From Sediminicola luteus (GTDB taxonomy: Bacteria; Bacteroidota; Bacteroidia; Flavobacteriales; Flavobacteriaceae), in assembly GCF_002514735.1 (NCBI RefSeq), contig NZ_KZ300476.1, forward strand, positions 1 to 64,000: DNA of 64,000 nt. The letters are read 5' to 3'. Positions 1 to 11,000 of this stretch are shown here, one piece after another. The stretch's first letter is position 1. The number at the start of each line of letters is the position of its first letter. The position numbers were made by a program, and so were the translations under genes. The notes below the pieces were generated by a model. It had not been told where the DNA came from and made no database searches. It saw only the letters and a program-made list of their open reading frames with translations.

Positions 1-3000
1 CGGCATCTACCTCGGCTTCGTATACCTTGACCGTGATACTTGCAGTATCGGTACAGTCTGGATCATCGGAACGACTCACGGTAACCGTGTAGGTCGTGGT
101 CTCGGTCGGACTGACCTTGATCGTTCCTGTTGTGGCACCATTACTCCAGCTAAAGGTGTTGCCACCAAAAGCATGGATCGTGGTCTCCTCACCCGGACAG
201 ATAGTGGTATTCGCACAGCTTATGGAAGCACGAACATTACATTTGTCATCCTCGCAAGCATCTCCGATACCGTCGTTGTCGGCATCTTCCTGACCTGGGT
301 TGGCCGTCTGCGGACAATTGTCACAGGTATCACCGATACCATCATTATCTGCATCCGCTTGGTCAGGGTTTGCTGTGGTAGGACAATTATCGCATACATC
401 TCCTATTCCATCATTATCTGAATCCTCTTGATTAGGATTGGCCGTAGTCGGACAGTTATCACAATCGTTAGGGATACCGTCGTTATCATCGTCAGGCTCA
501 CAATCATCTGGGATACCGTCATTGTCACAGTCAGGTTCCTGATCATCTGGGATGCCGTCGTTGTCACAATCGGCCTCACAAGCATCGCCTATACCATCAT
601 TGTCGGCATCTTCCTGACCTGGGTTGGCCGTCTGCGGACAGTTGTCACAGGCGTCACCTACACCATCGTTATCGGCATCTTCCTGATTCGGGTTTGCTGT
701 GGTCGGACAATTATCGCAAACATCTCCTATACCATCATGATCGGAATCCTCTTGATTAGGATTGGCTGTTGTTGGACAGTTGTCACAATCGTTAGGGATA
801 CCGTCGTTATCATCATCCGGCTCACAATCATCAGGGATACCGTCGTTGTCACAGTCAGGCTCCTGATCATCAGGGATGCCGTCGTTGTCACAATCGGCCT
901 CACAAGCATCGCCTATACCATCATTGTCGGCATCTTCCTGACCTGGGTTGGCCGTTTGTGGACAGTTGTCACAAGCGTCACCTACACCATCATTATCCGC
1001 ATCTTCCTGATTCGGGTTCGATGTCGTTGGACAGTTGTCACATACATCACCGATACCGTCATAATCTGAATCCGCTTGGTTCGGATTGGCGTTATCCGGA
1101 CAGTTATCACAAACATCACCTACACCATCGTTGTCCTTATCCTCTTGGTTCGGATTGGCGGTTTCTGGACAATTGTCACAGACATCACCGACGCCGTCGT
1201 TGTCCTTATCCTCTTGGTTCGGGTTCGCAGTCGTTGGACAGTTGTCACAATCGTCTGGGATACCATCGCCATCGGTATCGGGCTCTTGATCATCCGGAAT
1301 ACCGTCGTTATCACAGTCCTCCTCACAAGCATCGCCTATACCATCGTTGTCGGTATCTTCCTGACCTGGGTTGGCCGTCTGTGGACAATTGTCACAAGCG
1401 TCACCCACACCATCATTATCTGAATCCTCTTGATTCGGATTAGCGTTATCCGGACAGTTGTCACAAACATCACCTACACCGTCGTTGTCCTTATCCTCTT
1501 GATTCGGATTGGCGGTATCCGGACAGTTGTCACAAACATCACCTACACCGTCGTTGTCCTTATCCTCTTGATTCGGATTGGCGGTATCCGGACAGTTGTC
1601 ACAAACATCACCTACACCGTCGTTATCCTTATCCTCTTGGTTCGGGTTCGCAGTCGTTGGACAGTTGTCACAATCATCTGGGATACCGTCGCCATCGGTA
1701 TCGGGCTCTTGATCATCCGGGATACCGTCGTTATCACAGTCTTCCTCGCAAGCATCACCTATACCATCGTTGTCGGCATCTTCCTGACCTGGGTTGGCCG
1801 TCTGCGGACAGTTGTCACAAGCGTCACCTACACCATCATTATCGGCATCTTCCTGGTTCGGGTTCGATGTCGTTGGACAATTGTCACAGGTGTCACCGAC
1901 ACCATCATTATCAGCATCCGCTTGGTCAGGATTTGCTGTTGTAGGACAATTATCGCATACATCGCCTATCCCATCACTATCTGAATCCTCTTGGTTCGGA
2001 TTAGCGTTGTCCGGACAGTTGTCACAAACATCACCTACACCGTCGTTGTCCTTATCCTCTTGGTTCGGGTTCGCAGTCGTTGGACAGTTGTCACAATCGT
2101 CTGGAATACCATCACCATCAGTGTCCGGTTCTTGATCGTCTGGGATACCGTCGTTATCACAGTCTTCCTCGCAAGCATCACCTATACCATCGTTGTCGGC
2201 ATCTTCCTGACCTGGGTTGGCCGTCTGTGGACAGTTGTCACAATCGTCTGGAAAACCATCACCATCACTATCGGGTTCTTGATCATCTGGAATACCGTCG
2301 TTATCACAGTCGGGTTTCTTATAGATCCCCGCATCTACGGTAGTATCATTCTCACCCGGATCCAAATCGATACAATCGGTACGGCCATTGGCCCCCGCAT
2401 CTGAGTCCGTGGCATCGTTACCACCCTGGTTGGCCGGGGAGCGTACATAGCCCGTAGGCAATACGAACTCCACGAAATAATCCTGATCGGGATCCAAACC
2501 GGTGAAGGCATAGTTACCATTACCGTCGGTGGTCGTGGTCGCTATCGGTGTGGTACCTCCACATACATAGAGTCTTACCGTTACACCCGATACGCCATCC
2601 TCACCCGGATCTTGTACCCCGTCCATATCTTCATCGTCCCATACGCGGTCGCCCAAAGAGGCGGTCGGTTTGTAGATACCGGCATCTATAGTGGTATCGT
2701 TCTCACCCGGATCCAAATCGATACAATCGGTACGGCCATTGGCCCCCGCATCTGAGTCCGTGGCATCGTTACCACCCTGGTTGGCCGGGGAGCGTACATA
2801 GCCCGTAGGCAATACGAACTCCACGAAATAATCCTGATCGGGATCCAAACCGGTGAAGGCATAGTTACCATTACCGTCGGTGGTCGTGGTCGCTATCGGT
2901 GTGGTACCTCCACATACATAGAGTCTTACCGTTACACCCGATACGCCATCCTCACCCGGATCTTGTACCCCGTCCATATCTTCATCGTCCCATACGCGGT

Positions 3001-6000
3001 CGCCCAAAGAGGCGGTCGGTTTGTAGATACCGGCATCTATAGTGGTATCGTTCTCACCCGGATCCAAATCGATACAATCGGTTCGGCCATTGGCCCCCGC
3101 ATCGGAATCCGTGGCATCGTTACCACCCTGGTTGGCCGGGGAGCGTACATAGCCCGTAGGCAATACGAACTCCACAAAATAATCCTGGTCCGGATCTAAG
3201 CCGGTAAAGGCATAGTTACCGTTGGCATCGGTGGTCGTGCTTGCAATCGGTGTGGTACCCCCACAAACGTAGAGCCTTACCGTTACGCCGGATACGCCGT
3301 CCTCACCCGGATCCTGTACCCCGTCCATGTCCTCGTCGTCCCATACACGGTCACCCAAAGAGGCGGTCGGTTTGTAGATACCTGCATCAACAGTAGTATC
3401 GTTCTCACCCGGATCCAAATCGATACAATCGGTTCGGCCATTGGCCCCCGCATCGGAGTCCGTGGCATCGTTACCGCCCTGGTTGGCCGGGGAACGTACA
3501 TAGCCCGTAGGCAATACGAACTCCACGAAATAATCTTGGTCCGGATCCAAGCCGGTGAAGGCATAGTTACCATTGGCATCGGTGGTCGTTGTCGCTATTG
3601 GCGTAGTGCCCCCACAAACGTAGAGCCTTACCGTTACATCGGATACACCATCCTCACCCGGATCTTGTACCCCGTCCATGTCCTCGTCGTCCCATACACG
3701 GTCGCCCAAGGAGGCCGTAGGTTTATAGATACCTGCATCAACAGTAGTATCGTTCTCACCCGGATCCAAATCGATACAATCGGTACGGCCATTGGCACCG
3801 GCATCGGAGTCGGTGGCATCGTTACCACCCTGGTTGGCCGGGGAGCGTACATAGCCCGTAGGCAATACGAACTCCACGAAATAATCCTGGTCGGGATCCA
3901 AACCGGTGAAGACATAGTTACCATTACCGTCGGTGGTCGTTGTAGCAATCGGTGTGGTGCCCCCACATACATAGAGTCTTACCGTTACGCCGGATACGCC
4001 ATCCTCACCCAGATCTTGTACCCCGTCCATGTCCTCGTCGTCCCATACACGGTCGCCCAAGGAGGCCGTAGGTTTATAGATACCTGCATCAACAGTAGTA
4101 TCGTTCTCACCCGGATCCAAATCGATACAATCGGTACGGCCATTGGCACCGGCATCGGAGTCGGTGGCATCGTTACCACCCTGGTTGGCCGGGGAGCGTA
4201 CATAGCCCGTAGGCAATACGAACTCCACGAAATAATCCTGGTCGGGATCCAAACCGGTGAAGACATAGTTACCATTACCGTCGGTGGTCGTTGTAGCAAT
4301 CGGTGTGGTGCCCCCACATACATAGAGTCTTACCGTTACGCCGGATACGCCATCCTCACCCAGATCTTGTACCCCGTCCATATCTTCATCGTCCCATACG
4401 CGGTCACCCAAAGAGGCGGTCGATTTGTAGATACCGGCATCTATAGTGGTATCGTTCTCGCCCGGATCCAAATCGATACAAGCGGTGCGGCCATTGGCAC
4501 CGGCATCGGAGTCCGTGGCATCGTTGCCGCCCTGGTTGGCAGGGGAACGTACATAGCCCGTAGGCAATACGAACTCCACAAAATAATCCTGGTCCGGATC
4601 CAAGCCGGTGAAGGCATAGTTACCATTGGCATCGGTGGTCGTTGTAGCAATCGGTGTGGTGCCCCCACATACGTAGAGCCTTACCGTTACACCCGATACG
4701 CCATCCTCACCCGGATCTTGTACCCCGTCCATATCTTCATCGTCCCATACGCGGTCGCCCAAAGAGGCGGTCGGTTTGTAGATACCCGCATCTATAGTGG
4801 TGTCGTTCTCGCCCGGATCCAAATCGATACATGCCGTGCGGCCATTGGCCCCCGCATCGGAGTCCGTGGCATCGTTACCGCCCTGGTTGGCCGGGGAACG
4901 TACATAGCCCGTAGGCAATACGAACTCCACGAAATAATCTTGGTCGGGATCTAAACCGGTAAAGGCGTAGTTGCCATTGGCATCGGTGGTCGTTGTCGCT
5001 ATTGGCGTAGTGCCCCCACAAACGTAGAGCCTTACCGTTACATCGGATACACCATCCTCACCCGGATCTTGTACCCCGTCCATGTCCTCGTCGTCCCATA
5101 CACGGTCGCCCAAAGAGGCGGTCGGTTTGTAGATACCTGCATCAACAGTAGTATCGTTCTCACCCGGATCTAAATCGATACAAGCGGTGCGGCCATTGGC
5201 TTCGGTATCGGAATCCGTGGCATCGTTACCGCCCTGGTTGGCCGGGGAACGTACATAGCCCGTAGGCAATACAAACTCCACGAAATAATCCTGGTCAGGA
5301 TCCAAACCGGTAAAGGCATAGTTGCCATTGGCATCGGTAGTGGTGGTCGCAATCGGTGTGGTACCTCCACAGATGTAGAGCCTTACCGTTACACCCGATA
5401 CACCATCCTCACCCGGATCTTGTACCCCGTCCATATCTTCATCGTCCCATACGCGGTCGCCCAAAGAGGCGGTAGGTTTATAGATACCCGCATCTATAGT
5501 GGTGTCGTTCTCGCCCGGATCCAAATCGATACAAGCGGTGCGGCCATTGGCACCGGCATCGGAGTCCGTGGCATCGTTGCCGCCCTGGTTGGCAGGGGAA
5601 CGTACATAGCCCGTAGGCAATACGAACTCCACAAAATAATCCTGGTCCGGATCCAAGCCGGTGAAGGCATAGTTACCATTACCGTCGGTGGTCGTGGTCG
5701 CAATCGGTGCGGTGCCCCCACATACATAGAGTCTTACCGTTACGCCGGATACGCCATCCTCGCCCGGATCCTGTATACCGTCCATATCCTCGTCGTCCCA
5801 TACGCGGTCGCCCAAGGAAGCCCTGGGTGGTGGAACAATTCCGGCGTCAATCGTTAAATTATCAGTATTGTTTACAGTAAAGCAATCGGTTACCCCATTG
5901 GCGTTGGCATCTGAATCTAAGCTGTCGCCATTTTGGTCCTTTAATGTGAAATTAGAATTGGCGGGAATATTGCTAAACTGTATATAATATTGTCCTCCAG

Positions 6001-7714
6001 AACATACATTGAACATATAACTTCCGGGAGTACCGCCCATGGTAGTGGTAACCGTGGTATCAATTAAGGTACCCCCTTCATTATTCCCATTTTCACATCG
6101 GTATAAGGAAACAATCACCCCATTTATTCCGGGTTCATTTGCATCCTGAACACCATCCCCATCCAAATCTGACCAAACATAATCCCCGATTTTTACTGGG
6201 GTTCCTACGGAAACATTTACGGAATCGGATAAATCACAACCACCGCATCCGGTAACACGAACATTGTAGGTGCCATTTCTATCTACGGTTATACTGCGTT
6301 GGGTATTACTTCCTACGATATTACCGTTGGTCGTACCCCATTGAAAAGTGAGATCATTTAAGGTACAATTACCCAAATTGCTTACGTTGGCGGTTAAAGT
6401 AGTTTGACCACCATTACAATTTTCAACATCTGGACCTGCATCTAATTGTAAGGTACAACTAGGCTCGGTTACCGTAACCCTTATTGAATCGGTATCATTA
6501 CAATTCGAATTACTTGGATCCGTAACTGTAACGGTATAGGTAGTGGTCTGGGTAGGATTAACGGTTATAGATGCCGTAGTCTCTCCCGTACTCCATAAAT
6601 AATTGGGCCCTCCTGAGGCCGTTAATGTGGTTGACTGACCACGTTCTACGGTTACATCAGTACCCGCATTGGCACTTACGCTATTGATATTGTACTTGAG
6701 TACATTTACATAATCAAATACCCCTTCAGTACCTAAACCATATCTGGTATTTTGTTGCCAAGTGCGTATACAATACTGTAAACTAGAAGTACCTTGATTA
6801 ATATGATTGGTTACATCCCTCGTTATAATATCGAGGTTGGGGGCCGTTCTTCCCCTAAACGGGTTGTTACCTTCAACAGCCTGACCATTAATTTTTAATT
6901 CTTCATTCTTATAACTATCACCTTCAAATGCAACAATGGTCATTTCGGCCTTATCGGTACAGGCCGTAGGCTCAATGCAACTAAGAGTCCTACAAAAAGT
7001 GCCTCCGTTTCCGTTGTTAAATGTGTTTCTTATTTTATTGTGGCAAACATGAACACGACATTCATCTTGTTGATTATCGTCTTCATACACCACAACCAAA
7101 GACCAAGCCCCAAATGCGGAGTTGGCGTTACAATAATTACTCGAGTTATCCCAGTTAAGCCCGGAAACAGTAATATTACCTCCTTGGTTAACGATATTCG
7201 TCACATCGGTGCGTGCCGTAAAGAAAGTTCCGTAGTGTCGCCAAAGCACCCATCCCAACCAGTTTCTCCCTTCGGAAATAACATGGCGTATACTGTGCGT
7301 ATTCGACGCTGTTACTTGTTGCCCATTGATGGTTACCCTATTATCTATCCCACCTGAACCGGCCCACTGCAAATAGGCTTTGTGAACCTTTGCTCCATTG
7401 GGAATATTAAGATAGGCTGATGATTGGCCCTTTTTACCACAGTTATCTTTGGCTTCATGATAATTCATGGAATTACCAATCACCTCATAATCGACCTTTC
7501 CTTCAAATATTTTACAGTCGCCCCCACAACTCGATTCATCTACCTGAAAGGGCATTTCGGGTAAAGCAGCTGGATAGGCCATATTGGAGTTCACCCAATT
7601 ATTCCATAAGGTGTCGTTATGTATTGGAACGGTAGAGCCATTGGCCCTTGCCATACATAGGACACCAAATAAAAGAATAGGGAAAACCCACCACTTTATG
7701 TGTTGGTTTTTCAT
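1..7714 (-). CDS. Giant secreted repeat protein with SdrD-B-like and thrombospondin-3-like repeats (C-terminus outside window)
   Basis: Partial at the C-terminus: about 2571 residues are present and the frame is still open at base 1. The ATG at 7712-7714 is followed by a signal peptide of about 25 residues; an ATG five bases upstream meets a stop after two codons. Order: an N-terminal domain with AYLQWAG, WSLVVVYED and VAFEGD motifs (to ~340); two Ig/PKD-like Cys-containing domains (~345-505); one diverged SdrD-B-like unit (~507-630); ten 117-residue SdrD-B-like units (633-1802); an Asp-rich array with 22 DNCP units (~1803-2490); another Ig-like domain at the edge. SdrD-B and TSP3 repeats are known calcium-stabilised rods, so a long cell-surface stalk or adhesin is likely. 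The missing end probably carries a T9SS sorting domain (inference). I read the frame at the start, in sampled repeats and at the edge, not at every codon. Confidence 0.9.
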   Translation of the reverse strand, partial: MKNQHIKWWVFPILLFGVLCMARANGSTVPIHNDTLWNNWVNSNMAYPAALPEMPFQVDESSCGGDCKIFEGKVDYEVIGNSMNYHEAKDNCGKKGQSSAYLNIPNGAKVHKAYLQWAGSGGIDNRVTINGQQVTASNTHSIRHVISEGRNWLGWVLWRHYGTFFTARTDVTNIVNQGGNITVSGLNWDNSSNYCNANSAFGAWSLVVVYEDDNQQDECRVHVCHNKIRNTFNNGNGGTFCRTLSCIEPTACTDKAEMTIVAFEGDSYKNEELKINGQAVEGNNPFRGRTAPNLDIITRDVTNHINQGTSSLQYCIRTWQQNTRYGLGTEGVFDYVNVLKYNINSVSANAGTDVTVERGQSTTLTASGGPNYLWSTGETTASITVNPTQTTTYTVTVTDPSNSNCNDTDSIRVTVTEPSCTLQLDAGPDVENCNGGQTTLTANVSNLGNCTLNDLTFQWGTTNGNIVGSNTQRSITVDRNGTYNVRVTGCGGCDLSDSVNVSVGTPVKIGDYVWSDLDGDGVQDANEPGINGVIVSLYRCENGNNEGGTLIDTTVTTTMGGTPGSYMFNVCSGGQYYIQFSNIPANSNFTLKDQNGDSLDSDANANGVTDCFTVNNTDNLTIDAGIVPPPRASLGDRVWDDEDMDGIQDPGEDGVSGVTVRLYVCGGTAPIATTTTDGNGNYAFTGLDPDQDYFVEFVLPTGYVRSPANQGGNDATDSDAGANGRTACIDLDPGENDTTIDAGIYKPTASLGDRVWDDEDMDGVQDPGEDGVSGVTVRLYICGGTTPIATTTTDANGNYAFTGLDPDQDYFVEFVLPTGYVRSPANQGGNDATDSDTEANGRTACIDLDPGENDTTVDAGIYKPTASLGDRVWDDEDMDGVQDPGEDGVSDVTVRLYVCGGTTPIATTTTDANGNYAFTGLDPDQDYFVEFVLPTGYVRSPANQGGNDATDSDAGANGRTACIDLDPGENDTTIDAGIYKPTASLGDRVWDDEDMDGVQDPGEDGVSGVTVRLYVCGGTTPIATTTTDANGNYAFTGLDPDQDYFVEFVLPTGYVRSPANQGGNDATDSDAGANGRTACIDLDPGENDTTIDAGIYKSTASLGDRVWDDEDMDGVQDLGEDGVSGVTVRLYVCGGTTPIATTTTDGNGNYVFTGLDPDQDYFVEFVLPTGYVRSPANQGGNDATDSDAGANGRTDCIDLDPGENDTTVDAGIYKPTASLGDRVWDDEDMDGVQDLGEDGVSGVTVRLYVCGGTTPIATTTTDGNGNYVFTGLDPDQDYFVEFVLPTGYVRSPANQGGNDATDSDAGANGRTDCIDLDPGENDTTVDAGIYKPTASLGDRVWDDEDMDGVQDPGEDGVSDVTVRLYVCGGTTPIATTTTDANGNYAFTGLDPDQDYFVEFVLPTGYVRSPANQGGNDATDSDAGANGRTDCIDLDPGENDTTVDAGIYKPTASLGDRVWDDEDMDGVQDPGEDGVSGVTVRLYVCGGTTPIASTTTDANGNYAFTGLDPDQDYFVEFVLPTGYVRSPANQGGNDATDSDAGANGRTDCIDLDPGENDTTIDAGIYKPTASLGDRVWDDEDMDGVQDPGEDGVSGVTVRLYVCGGTTPIATTTTDGNGNYAFTGLDPDQDYFVEFVLPTGYVRSPANQGGNDATDSDAGANGRTDCIDLDPGENDTTIDAGIYKPTASLGDRVWDDEDMDGVQDPGEDGVSGVTVRLYVCGGTTPIATTTTDGNGNYAFTGLDPDQDYFVEFVLPTGYVRSPANQGGNDATDSDAGANGRTDCIDLDPGENDTTVDAGIYKKPDCDNDGIPDDQEPDSDGDGFPDDCDNCPQTANPGQEDADNDGIGDACEEDCDNDGIPDDQEPDTDGDGIPDDCDNCPTTANPNQEDKDNDGVGDVCDNCPDNANPNQEDSDSDGIGDVCDNCPTTANPDQADADNDGVGDTCDNCPTTSNPNQEDADNDGVGDACDNCPQTANPGQEDADNDGIGDACEEDCDNDGIPDDQEPDTDGDGIPDDCDNCPTTANPNQEDKDNDGVGDVCDNCPDTANPNQEDKDNDGVGDVCDNCPDTANPNQEDKDNDGVGDVCDNCPDNANPNQEDSDNDGVGDACDNCPQTANPGQEDTDNDGIGDACEEDCDNDGIPDDQEPDTDGDGIPDDCDNCPTTANPNQEDKDNDGVGDVCDNCPETANPNQEDKDNDGVGDVCDNCPDNANPNQADSDYDGIGDVCDNCPTTSNPNQEDADNDGVGDACDNCPQTANPGQEDADNDGIGDACEADCDNDGIPDDQEPDCDNDGIPDDCEPDDDNDGIPNDCDNCPTTANPNQEDSDHDGIGDVCDNCPTTANPNQEDADNDGVGDACDNCPQTANPGQEDADNDGIGDACEADCDNDGIPDDQEPDCDNDGIPDDCEPDDDNDGIPNDCDNCPTTANPNQEDSDNDGIGDVCDNCPTTANPDQADADNDGIGDTCDNCPQTANPGQEDADNDGIGDACEDDKCNVRASISCANTTICPGEETTIHAFGGNTFSWSNGATTGTIKVSPTETTTYTVTVSRSDDPDCTDTASITVKVYEAEVDA
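240..2308 (-). repeat. Hierarchical thrombospondin-3-like Asp-rich coding array
   Basis: The basic unit is 69 bp (23 residues), pattern DNCPxTANPxQEDxDNDGxGDxC, with 22 DNCP boxes. The boxes cluster in blocks of five or three separated by a longer CDNDGIPDDQEPD spacer, giving superunits of 423 bp (2229 to 1806 to 1383 to 960) and 324 bp (960 to 636 to 312). The DxDxDG loops are typical calcium ligands of TSP3-type repeats. Confidence 0.9.
2309..5818 (-). repeat. Ten tandem 351-bp SdrD-B-like coding repeats
   Basis: The GDRVWDDEDMDG box recurs at exactly 351-bp steps (GAC codons ending at 5809, 5458, 5107, 4756, 4405, 4054, 3703, 3352, 3001 and 2650). Ten in-frame units of 117 residues therefore carry no indels. 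By eye the pairs 2335-2685/2686-3036 and 3694-4044/4045-4395 are nearly identical at the DNA level, pointing to recent duplication or gene conversion. An eleventh, strongly diverged unit lies upstream near 5830-6195. Confidence 0.93.
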
Positions 7715-7765
7715 TTCATTTTTGGTTTTCGTTATACCTTTTTTATGCGGGGATTTTGAAAAGCT

Positions 7766-7788
7766 CAAGTGTACCAACCTTGTTGGTA
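7766..7788 (-). promoter_or_regulatory. Candidate -7 box and overlapping 17-bp inverted repeat upstream of the giant repeat protein
   Basis: On the minus strand TACACTTG (7766-7773) matches the flavobacterial TAnnTTTG box at 7 of 8 positions and would give a leader of about 47 nt. It overlaps a perfect inverted repeat TACCAAC-CTT-GTTGGTA at 7772-7788. This could be an operator or a hairpin; the promoter call is weak. Confidence 0.35.
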
Positions 7789-7993
7789 AAGCAGCATGTT
7801 ACTTAGGGGTTGCCCCTAGCGGAATACGAAGAAGTTAAGTGTAGTTATTTCTCATCAATGGCGATTTTATAGTGTTTCTCAAGGGCCAAGAGAATAAATT
7901 TTGCTGTTTATTGAAGGAAATGATCGATGAAAGTGACAGAATTACCTTTCTTTTAACAAAATACAATAACGCTTTAACATGAACTTTTATATC

Positions 7994-8022
7994 AAAAAAA
8001 GCCTGGGGCTTTACCCCAGGCT
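7994..8022 (-). terminator. Rho-independent terminator of the ThuA/GSDH gene
   Basis: A 9-bp stem AGCCTGGGG/CCCCAGGCT with a 5-nt loop (8000-8022). On the minus strand it is followed by a run of seven T (7994-8000). It lies 27 nt past the stop at 8049. Confidence 0.9.
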
Positions 8023-8048
8023 ATCAACAACTTATGTTATTATTTACA

Positions 8049-11000
8049 TTACTTCCCTAAAAAAGTTACGGCCATAAGCGCCGCTTGCATGTTAGAAGCC
8101 GCTTCACTATCTGATGCCTTGGACAGGAAATATAAAGTATGTGGTTTGCCATCGGTAATCGGTTTAATCTTAAATGGAATGGCTCCACCATTTTGACCAT
8201 CTCCAGCTTGTGCTTTTAGCTTTGCCTTACCTAATAGTTGGCCTCCAGGTGAATCTAGACGAATCTCAAAATCGATATCAGTAGGTATACCACCCATCCA
8301 ACCGGCCGTTAGGTAACCCGATGTTATACCGGTTAATGCCATTTCAGTTAAGGCAAACCAACCTGTATCAGCAGGAATCAGTAAAAGATCTTGATTATTA
8401 AAGTTGACCTGTGAAAAACCTTGGGCCTGAATAGCACCACCAAAACCAAGGGTATTACTTCCCAAAACTTTTCGGGTACCCCCCGTGAGTGCACGAACCC
8501 CTTGGGCACCGGCGTCGGTATAGGTTGCTGAAAGTACCAAGGACTCCCCAGCATTCACACTTTCTGGTATAAAAGATCCTTGGGCCGGAAGCGATGGTTT
8601 TTTATTGGCATCTTGTCCTAGGCTTAAAATCCAGTTTACGATATCGTTTAGGTCTTTATCTGAAATATCGACATGGGCCGGCATCATTACCTCGCCCCAT
8701 ACACCAGTACCACCGTTTTTGATTTTCTGACTTAAATAAGATTTGGCATCCGATCGACCGACATATTTTTTGGAAACATCCATATAACTAGGCCCTATGG
8801 AAGCTCCGTCCTTTTTATGACAGGCCTTACAATCCATATTCTTGGTCAGGGTCTCGCCACTTAGCTCGGCAATGGTCTCTTGGTGGCCCATATCCATAGA
8901 GGCCTCATCCATACCCGATAAATAATCTACAGCTACGTAGAGGCGTTCAGGTGCTATGCTTTCCCCATCGGGATCGGATACCGTAACTTTATAGCCAATC
9001 GGTTGCCCTGGCACGAAGAAACTCCTATCCCCGCCTTCCAATTCTATTTGCACCGTTGGCCTTGAATTTCCGGCGTAGACCATTTTGGTTGCTGAGCTAA
9101 TACTTTCCCCAGAAGGATCGGTTACGGTAACGGAAATAGGATATTCTCCAGCGTCTTTAAAGGTATAACTCAAAGTAGGCTCGGTAGTTTCGACTTTTCC
9201 AGCCTTCCCTAAATCCCAAGAGTAGCTAAGGGCATCGCCTTCCCTATCTTCAGCTTCTACGGCAATATTTACGGCCAAGGGTAATTTCCCACTATTATGA
9301 TCTATGGTCATTTCCCCCACTAAGGGCGGACGGTTTCCGGCCTCATAATCCAATCTTGCAAGACCGGAATCGGCATTTTGCCTAAACCAACCACTACCGT
9401 ATTCCAATAAATAGATATGTCCGTCTGGACCAATCTCCATATCTATTAGATTACTCACTTTTACGTTGGGCGCAAAGGGCTCCATCTTTTTAAAATCTCC
9501 ATTCGGAAAAAAGCTGATGGCCATCATCCAACCCCGCATCCATTCATAAGCAATAAACTTTTCGTCGTAATAATCTGGCAATCCGGATCCATCAGGGAAC
9601 ATATCGGCATAATAGACGGGACCGGCCATTGGATTTTTACCACCAGAACCAATCTGGGGGAAATCGCCGGAAGGCCCATAGGAATACCATACCATGGCCG
9701 CTTGGGCAGGTGGTAATTCTTTTAATCCTGTATTATTCGCTGAATCGTTTATGGGGGCATCGGTCTTAAAAGGCTCACCAAACTGCCCTGTGGCATAATC
9801 GTAATCGCGATAGGCGGTATTGTCACCTGCAAAAAGAGGCCAACCGAAATTACCAGCCTCCGTAGCCCGATTTATTTCGTCATAGCCTCGGGGTCCTCGA
9901 GTGGCCATACTATCTTTTTGGGCATCGGGACCAACATCTCCCCAAAATACATGGCCGTTCTTTTGGTCTACCGAAATACGATAGGGGTTTCTGTGTCCCA
10001 TGGTGTAAATTTCTGGGCGTGTTCCCCCCGTTCCTTCTGGGAAAAGATTTCCTTCGGGTATGGAGTAAGTAGCATCGTCGTTTATTTTAATCCGAAGTAT
10101 TTTTCCCCTCAAATCGTTGGTATTGGCCGATGATCTTCTAGCATCGTATTGCTCTTTACCAGGCAAGTCATTTAATGGCGCAAAACCACTATTTACATAG
10201 GGTGCACCTGGTTCATTGAAAGGTGTTGTATTATCTCCTGTGGAAAGGTATAACAATCCATCGCCGCCAAAGGCAATTGACCCCCCAGTATGACAACAAA
10301 TCTGGCGCTGCGACCATACATCTAAAATCACTTTCTCGGATTCCATTTGCAGTTTGTCATCCTTAAAATCGAAACGGGAAAGTCGGTTTACCGAAGTGTC
10401 TTTTGGACTGTAAAAAACATACACCCAATTATTGTCTTTAAAATTAGGATCGGCTTGAAGCCCCATAATTCCTTCTTCGGCATTTACCCCAGGTACTGAA
10501 GTTTTGTGGTACACGTCTAAATGTCCCGCATCTTGAATTTTATCCGCCCCATTTTTATACAGTTTCACACCACCTTTTCTTTCCACAACCAGAATATCTA
10601 GGTTGGGTAAAATGGTCATTTCGGTGGGTTCGTCGAATACGCCGGTAACCAAAGGGGTTTTATAGAAACGATCGCCATCGGGTGGTATTTGGGTCGTGGC
10701 TTTTTTGTAATCCAAAACCAAGTTCTCACCCATGGCATATTGAATTCCACCCAACAGATGCTTTAGGAAAGGTTCTTCCGAAAAACTCTCATCGGTATGG
10801 CCCAAACCGGTGTAAAAAGCACGACCACCATCGAATTCGTGATACCATGCTATAGGGTGAAAATCGCCATTCTCGCCCCCTTCATAACTGTTTTCGTCTA
10901 GGGTAACCAGTACATTTACATCGGGGTTTAATAATTTATAGTTATACAATTCGTCGCGACGGTGCCAAATCGAATCGGTAAAATGGGCCGTGGCCGGAAA

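Larger units (their letters stand above)
7715..8048. other. Intergenic region between two minus-strand genes
   Basis: 334 bp without a supported gene. It holds the leader and candidate promoter of the giant repeat protein, a second short hairpin TAGGGG-TTG-CCCCTA at 7804-7818, and the terminator of the ThuA/sugar dehydrogenase gene at 7994-8022. I see nothing else in 7830-7990. Confidence 0.6.

Noticed and set aside
240-2308. Regularly spaced 69-bp repeats that could suggest a CRISPR array
   Set aside because: Both repeat and spacing are coding, in frame and of one composition. There are no unique spacers and no cas genes.
428-2404. Several plus-strand open frames of 115-213 codons rich in Ile, Thr and Val
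   Set aside because: They are antisense to the Asp-rich array (GAT/GAC read backwards) and have no promoter or recognisable domain.
3536-4954. Open frame of 472 codons on the plus strand
   Set aside because: It is antisense to the SdrD-B-like repeats and is only open because the 351-bp unit has no stop in that frame. Its product is a low-complexity repeat with no start context; the minus-strand reading gives the known domain.
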